Shown here: in pieces, positions 61,291 through 64,000 of the stretch
Position numbering within the stretch: position 1 is the first letter of the stretch
Layout of the letters: the number at the start of each line of letters is the position of its first letter
From: Arthrobacter sp. KBS0702
GTDB taxonomy: Bacteria; Actinomycetota; Actinomycetes; Actinomycetales; Micrococcaceae
Direction of reading: 5' to 3'
DNA length: 64,000 nucleotides
Assembly (NCBI RefSeq): GCF_005937985.2
Contig: NZ_CP042172.1
Coordinates: 1,178,001 to 1,242,000, forward strand
Translations under genes and position numbers: made by a program
Notes under the pieces: generated by a model
What the model was told of the DNA's origin: nothing
Databases searched by the model: none
Seen by the model: only the letters and a program-made list of their open reading frames with translations

Positions 61291-64000
61291 GTGGCCAAGG
61301 TCCGCGTACATGAGCTTGCTAAAGAGCTCGGTATTACTTCCAAAGATGCAGTAACCAAACTGCAGGAACTGGGCGAATTCGTTCGCTCCGCCTCTTCCAC
61401 CATTGAGGCCCCGGTGGTGCGGAAACTCCGCAACGCCTACCCCGACGCGCCCGCTGCTCCGAAGTCCGAAGCGCCCGCGTCCGCCCCCAAGGCCAGCCCC
61501 GCAGCGACACGACCGGCGCCCGCGCCGGCCCCGGCTGCGCCGAAGGCCGCCGAACCCAAGACTGAAGCTCCGGCACCCGCACCGGCCGCCGAGGCCCCTG
61601 CAGCGGCTCCGGCCGCGGCACCGGCCGCCGAGGCCACGGCAGCTCCGTCCGCCGGCGCCAAGCCCGGCGCCCGCCCGGCCCCGAAGGCTGAGACCCCGGC
61701 TGCTCCGGCACGCCAGGGCGGCTCGGCGCCACGTCCGGGCGGACCCCGCCCCGGCAACAACCCGTTCGCCACGTCGCAGGGCATGCCCCGCGGCCGCGGC
61801 GGCGACAACGAACGCACCTCGCGTCCGGGCAACAACCCGTTCGCTCCTTCCCAGGGCATGCCGCGTCCGGGCGGAAGCCGCACCGAGGGCGAACGCCCCG
61901 GCGGGCCGCGTCCCGCAGCAGGCGCCGGCGGTCCCCGTCCCGGCGCTCCGCGTCCGGCCGGCGCTGCCGGTGCACGTCCGGGCGCTCCGCGTCCGGCCGG
62001 CGCACCCGGCGCCCGTCCCGGAGCCGGCGGAAACCGTCCGACTCCCGGCATGATGCCCAACCGCACCGAACGTCCCGCACCCGCTGGTGCAGGCCGTCCC
62101 GGCGGCGGCGGCCGTGGCCCGGGCCGCCCGGGTGGCGCTCCTGGCACCGGTGCTCCCGGCGCCGGCGGCGGCGCTCCGGCCGGCGGTGGCTTCGGCAAGG
62201 GTGGCCGCGGTCGCGGTGGCACCCAGGGTGCTTTCGGTAAGGGTGGCGCAGGCCGCGGCAAGCAGCGCAAGTCCAAGCGTGCCAAGCGCCAGGAACTTGA
62301 GCAGATGAGTGCCCCGTCGCTGGGTGGCGTGAGCGTACCCCGCGGCGACGGCAACACCGTTGTCCGGCTCCGCCGCGGCTCGTCCATCACGGACTTCGCC
62401 GACAAGATCGAGGCGAACCCCGCAGCACTGGTGACCGTCCTCTTCCACCTCGGCGAAATGGCTACCGCCACGCAGTCGCTGGATGAGGAGACCTTTGCCC
62501 TGCTGGGCGAGGAGCTTGGCTACAAGCTCCAGGTCGTGTCCCCGGAAGATGAGGAGCGCGAGCTGCTCTCCGGCTTCGACATCGACTTCGACGCCGAGCT
62601 GGAAGCCGAAGGCGACGAGGAACTTGAGGCCCGTCCTCCGGTTGTCACCGTCATGGGTCACGTTGACCACGGTAAGACCCGCCTGCTCGATGCCATCCGC
62701 AAGTCGGACGTTATGGCCGGCGAGCACGGCGGCATCACGCAGCACATCGGTGCCTACCAGGTCACGCACAACCACGAAGGAACGGATCGCAAGATCACCT
62801 TCATCGATACCCCGGGCCACGAGGCGTTCACCGCCATGCGTGCCCGTGGTGCGAAGGTCACCGACATCGCCATCCTCGTGGTGGCGGCGGACGACGGCGT
62901 TATGCCGCAGACCATCGAAGCCCTCAACCACGCACAGGCGGCCAACGTGCCGATCGTCGTGGCCGTGAACAAGATCGACAAGGAAGGCGCCAACCCGGAC
63001 AAGGTCCGCGGCCAGCTGACCGAGTACGGGCTGGTTCCGGAAGAGTACGGTGGCGACACCATGTTCGTGGAGGTCTCTGCCCGCCAGAACCTGAACATCG
63101 ACGAGCTGCTCGAGGCTGTCCTGCTCACCGCAGACGCAGCCCTGGACATGCGCGCCAACCCGAACAAGGACGCCCGCGGTATCGCGATTGAAGCCAACCT
63201 GGACAAGGGCCGCGGCGCGGTTGCTACCGTCCTGGTTCAGTCCGGCACCCTGCACGTCGGCGACACGATCGTGGCAGGCACGGCCCATGGCCGCGTCCGC
63301 GCCATGTTCGACGACGACGGCAGCGCCCTGACCGAGGCAGGCCCGTCCCGCCCCGTGCAGGTCCTGGGTCTGTCCAACGTCCCGCGCGCCGGCGATACCT
63401 TCTTCGTGACTGCTGACGAGCGCACCGCCCGCCAGATCGCCGAGAAGCGTGAAGCTGCGGACCGCAACGCCGCCCTGGCCAAGCGCCGCAAGCGCATCAG
63501 CCTGGAAGACTTCGACCAGGCCGTCGCCGATGGCAAGATCGACACCCTCAACCTCATCCTCAAGGGTGACGTGTCCGGTGCCGTTGAAGCCCTCGAAGAC
63601 GCGCTGCTCAAGATCGACGTCGGCGAGGGTGTCCAGCTCCGCGTTATCCACCGCGGCGTCGGTGCCATCACGCAGAACGACGTCAACCTGGCTACGGTCG
63701 ACTCCGCCGTCATCATCGGCTTCAACGTCAAGCCCGCCGAGCGTGTTGCCGAACTGGCAGACCGCGAAGGCGTGGACATGCGCTTCTACTCCGTCATCTA
63801 CGCAGCAATCGATGACATCGAGGCAGCCCTCAAGGGCATGCTCAAGCCGGAGTACGAAGAGGTCCAGCTTGGCACCGCCGAGGTCCGCGAAGTGTTCCGT
63901 TCCTCCAAGTTCGGCAACATTGCAGGCTCGATCGTCCGCTCCGGTGTTATCCGGCGCAACGCCAAGGCCCGCATCAGCCGCGACGGCAAGATCATCGGCG
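61291..64000 (+). CDS. infB: Translation initiation factor IF-2, 5' part
   Basis: About 903 codons are in the window and the gene runs off the right edge. The GTG start reads [20 protein letters not shown], the standard IF2N domain. A long Ala/Pro-rich segment follows, then a Gly/Arg/Pro-rich stretch with internal repeats (RPGNNPF..SQGMPR twice, [10 protein letters not shown] repeats). The G domain starts with GHVDHGKT at residues 456-463, followed by [11 protein letters not shown] and NKID. Domain II and III follow. The N-terminal repeats are coded by near-identical DNA stretches (about 61935-62010), prone to slippage. Confidence 0.97.
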   Translation, partial: MAKVRVHELAKELGITSKDAVTKLQELGEFVRSASSTIEAPVVRKLRNAYPDAPAAPKSEAPASAPKASPAATRPAPAPAPAAPKAAEPKTEAPAPAPAAEAPAAAPAAAPAAEATAAPSAGAKPGARPAPKAETPAAPARQGGSAPRPGGPRPGNNPFATSQGMPRGRGGDNERTSRPGNNPFAPSQGMPRPGGSRTEGERPGGPRPAAGAGGPRPGAPRPAGAAGARPGAPRPAGAPGARPGAGGNRPTPGMMPNRTERPAPAGAGRPGGGGRGPGRPGGAPGTGAPGAGGGAPAGGGFGKGGRGRGGTQGAFGKGGAGRGKQRKSKRAKRQELEQMSAPSLGGVSVPRGDGNTVVRLRRGSSITDFADKIEANPAALVTVLFHLGEMATATQSLDEETFALLGEELGYKLQVVSPEDEERELLSGFDIDFDAELEAEGDEELEARPPVVTVMGHVDHGKTRLLDAIRKSDVMAGEHGGITQHIGAYQVTHNHEGTDRKITFIDTPGHEAFTAMRARGAKVTDIAILVVAADDGVMPQTIEALNHAQAANVPIVVAVNKIDKEGANPDKVRGQLTEYGLVPEEYGGDTMFVEVSARQNLNIDELLEAVLLTADAALDMRANPNKDARGIAIEANLDKGRGAVATVLVQSGTLHVGDTIVAGTAHGRVRAMFDDDGSALTEAGPSRPVQVLGLSNVPRAGDTFFVTADERTARQIAEKREAADRNAALAKRRKRISLEDFDQAVADGKIDTLNLILKGDVSGAVEALEDALLKIDVGEGVQLRVIHRGVGAITQNDVNLATVDSAVIIGFNVKPAERVAELADREGVDMRFYSVIYAAIDDIEAALKGMLKPEYEEVQLGTAEVREVFRSSKFGNIAGSIVRSGVIRRNAKARISRDGKIIG

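Noticed and set aside
61210..63651. Minus-strand 813-codon frame opposite infB
   Set aside because: Its composition (Gly/Arg/Ser repeats) is the complement of the IF-2 repeat region; infB is certain.

Overview
The window is high-GC actinobacterial DNA. Its conserved gene order and protein sequences fit the Arthrobacter/Pseudarthrobacter group of the Micrococcaceae. The main evidence is dgt-dnaG followed by two tRNA-Asn genes, rpsB-tsf-pyrH-frr-cdsA, dxr-rseP-ispG-GNAT-proS, and rimP-nusA-ylxR-infB. Many genes start with GTG, neighbouring genes often overlap by 1-4 bases, and -10 boxes of the TAGAAT/TAGGAT type lie just ahead of genes. No transposase, phage structural gene or CRISPR array was seen. 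The assignment is by recognition, not by database search.

Layout. 1-9.4 kb holds housekeeping and envelope genes: the 3' part of dgt, dnaG, two identical tRNA-Asn genes, a Bcr/CflA-type efflux pump, a holin-like membrane protein, a CDP-alcohol phosphatidyltransferase, a DMT transporter and a glycosyltransferase. 9.5-11 kb is a tRNA(CAT) followed by a lower-GC pocket with two tandem secreted four-cysteine proteins of unknown function. 11-18.3 kb holds an acyl-CoA dehydrogenase, a degenerate M23 protein, the translation/lipid block rpsB-tsf-pyrH-frr-cdsA and a DivIVA-repeat protein.

18.3-44.9 kb is a carboxylate and branched-chain amino-acid catabolism block. It sits between cdsA and dxr, which are close neighbours in many bacteria. 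It contains (i) a LytS/LytTR two-component system with a symporter, divergent from a DUF485-ActP acetate/monocarboxylate symporter operon; (ii) Lrp and a branched-chain 2-oxoacid dehydrogenase operon (E1alpha, E1beta, E2); (iii) a VOC/HxlR pair; (iv) TetR and an eight-step leucine/itaconate-type operon (carboxyltransferase, biotin carboxylase, acyl-CoA dehydrogenase, CoA-transferase A and B, MaoC hydratase, CitE-like lyase) matching the gene content of the M. tuberculosis Rv2495c-Rv2504c region; (v) a CitA/CitB-type two-component system divergent from a TctCBA tricarboxylate transporter. Together these import organic acids and convert leucine-type skeletons to acetyl-CoA and acetoacetate.

45-64 kb returns to core genes: dxr, rseP, a SatD-like protein with a membrane partner, a YciI protein, ispG, GNAT, an unassigned structured-RNA-like segment, proS, a TSUP permease, a PLP enzyme, a small-molecule kinase, a VIT-family metal transporter, a DUF4439 protein, and rimP-nusA-ylxR-infB (infB runs off the end).

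The best candidates for new biology are: a near-palindromic CATG-core motif repeated at an exact 29-base period at two loci 35 kb apart; a three-copy hairpin-forming repeat at 38.8-39.2 kb; the structured segment upstream of proS; the paired secreted four-cysteine proteins; and a set of operators (two LytTR half-sites 21 bases apart, a perfect TGTGA-N6-TCACA site, and three GTTA-N8-TAAC sites) that connect the catabolic operons.
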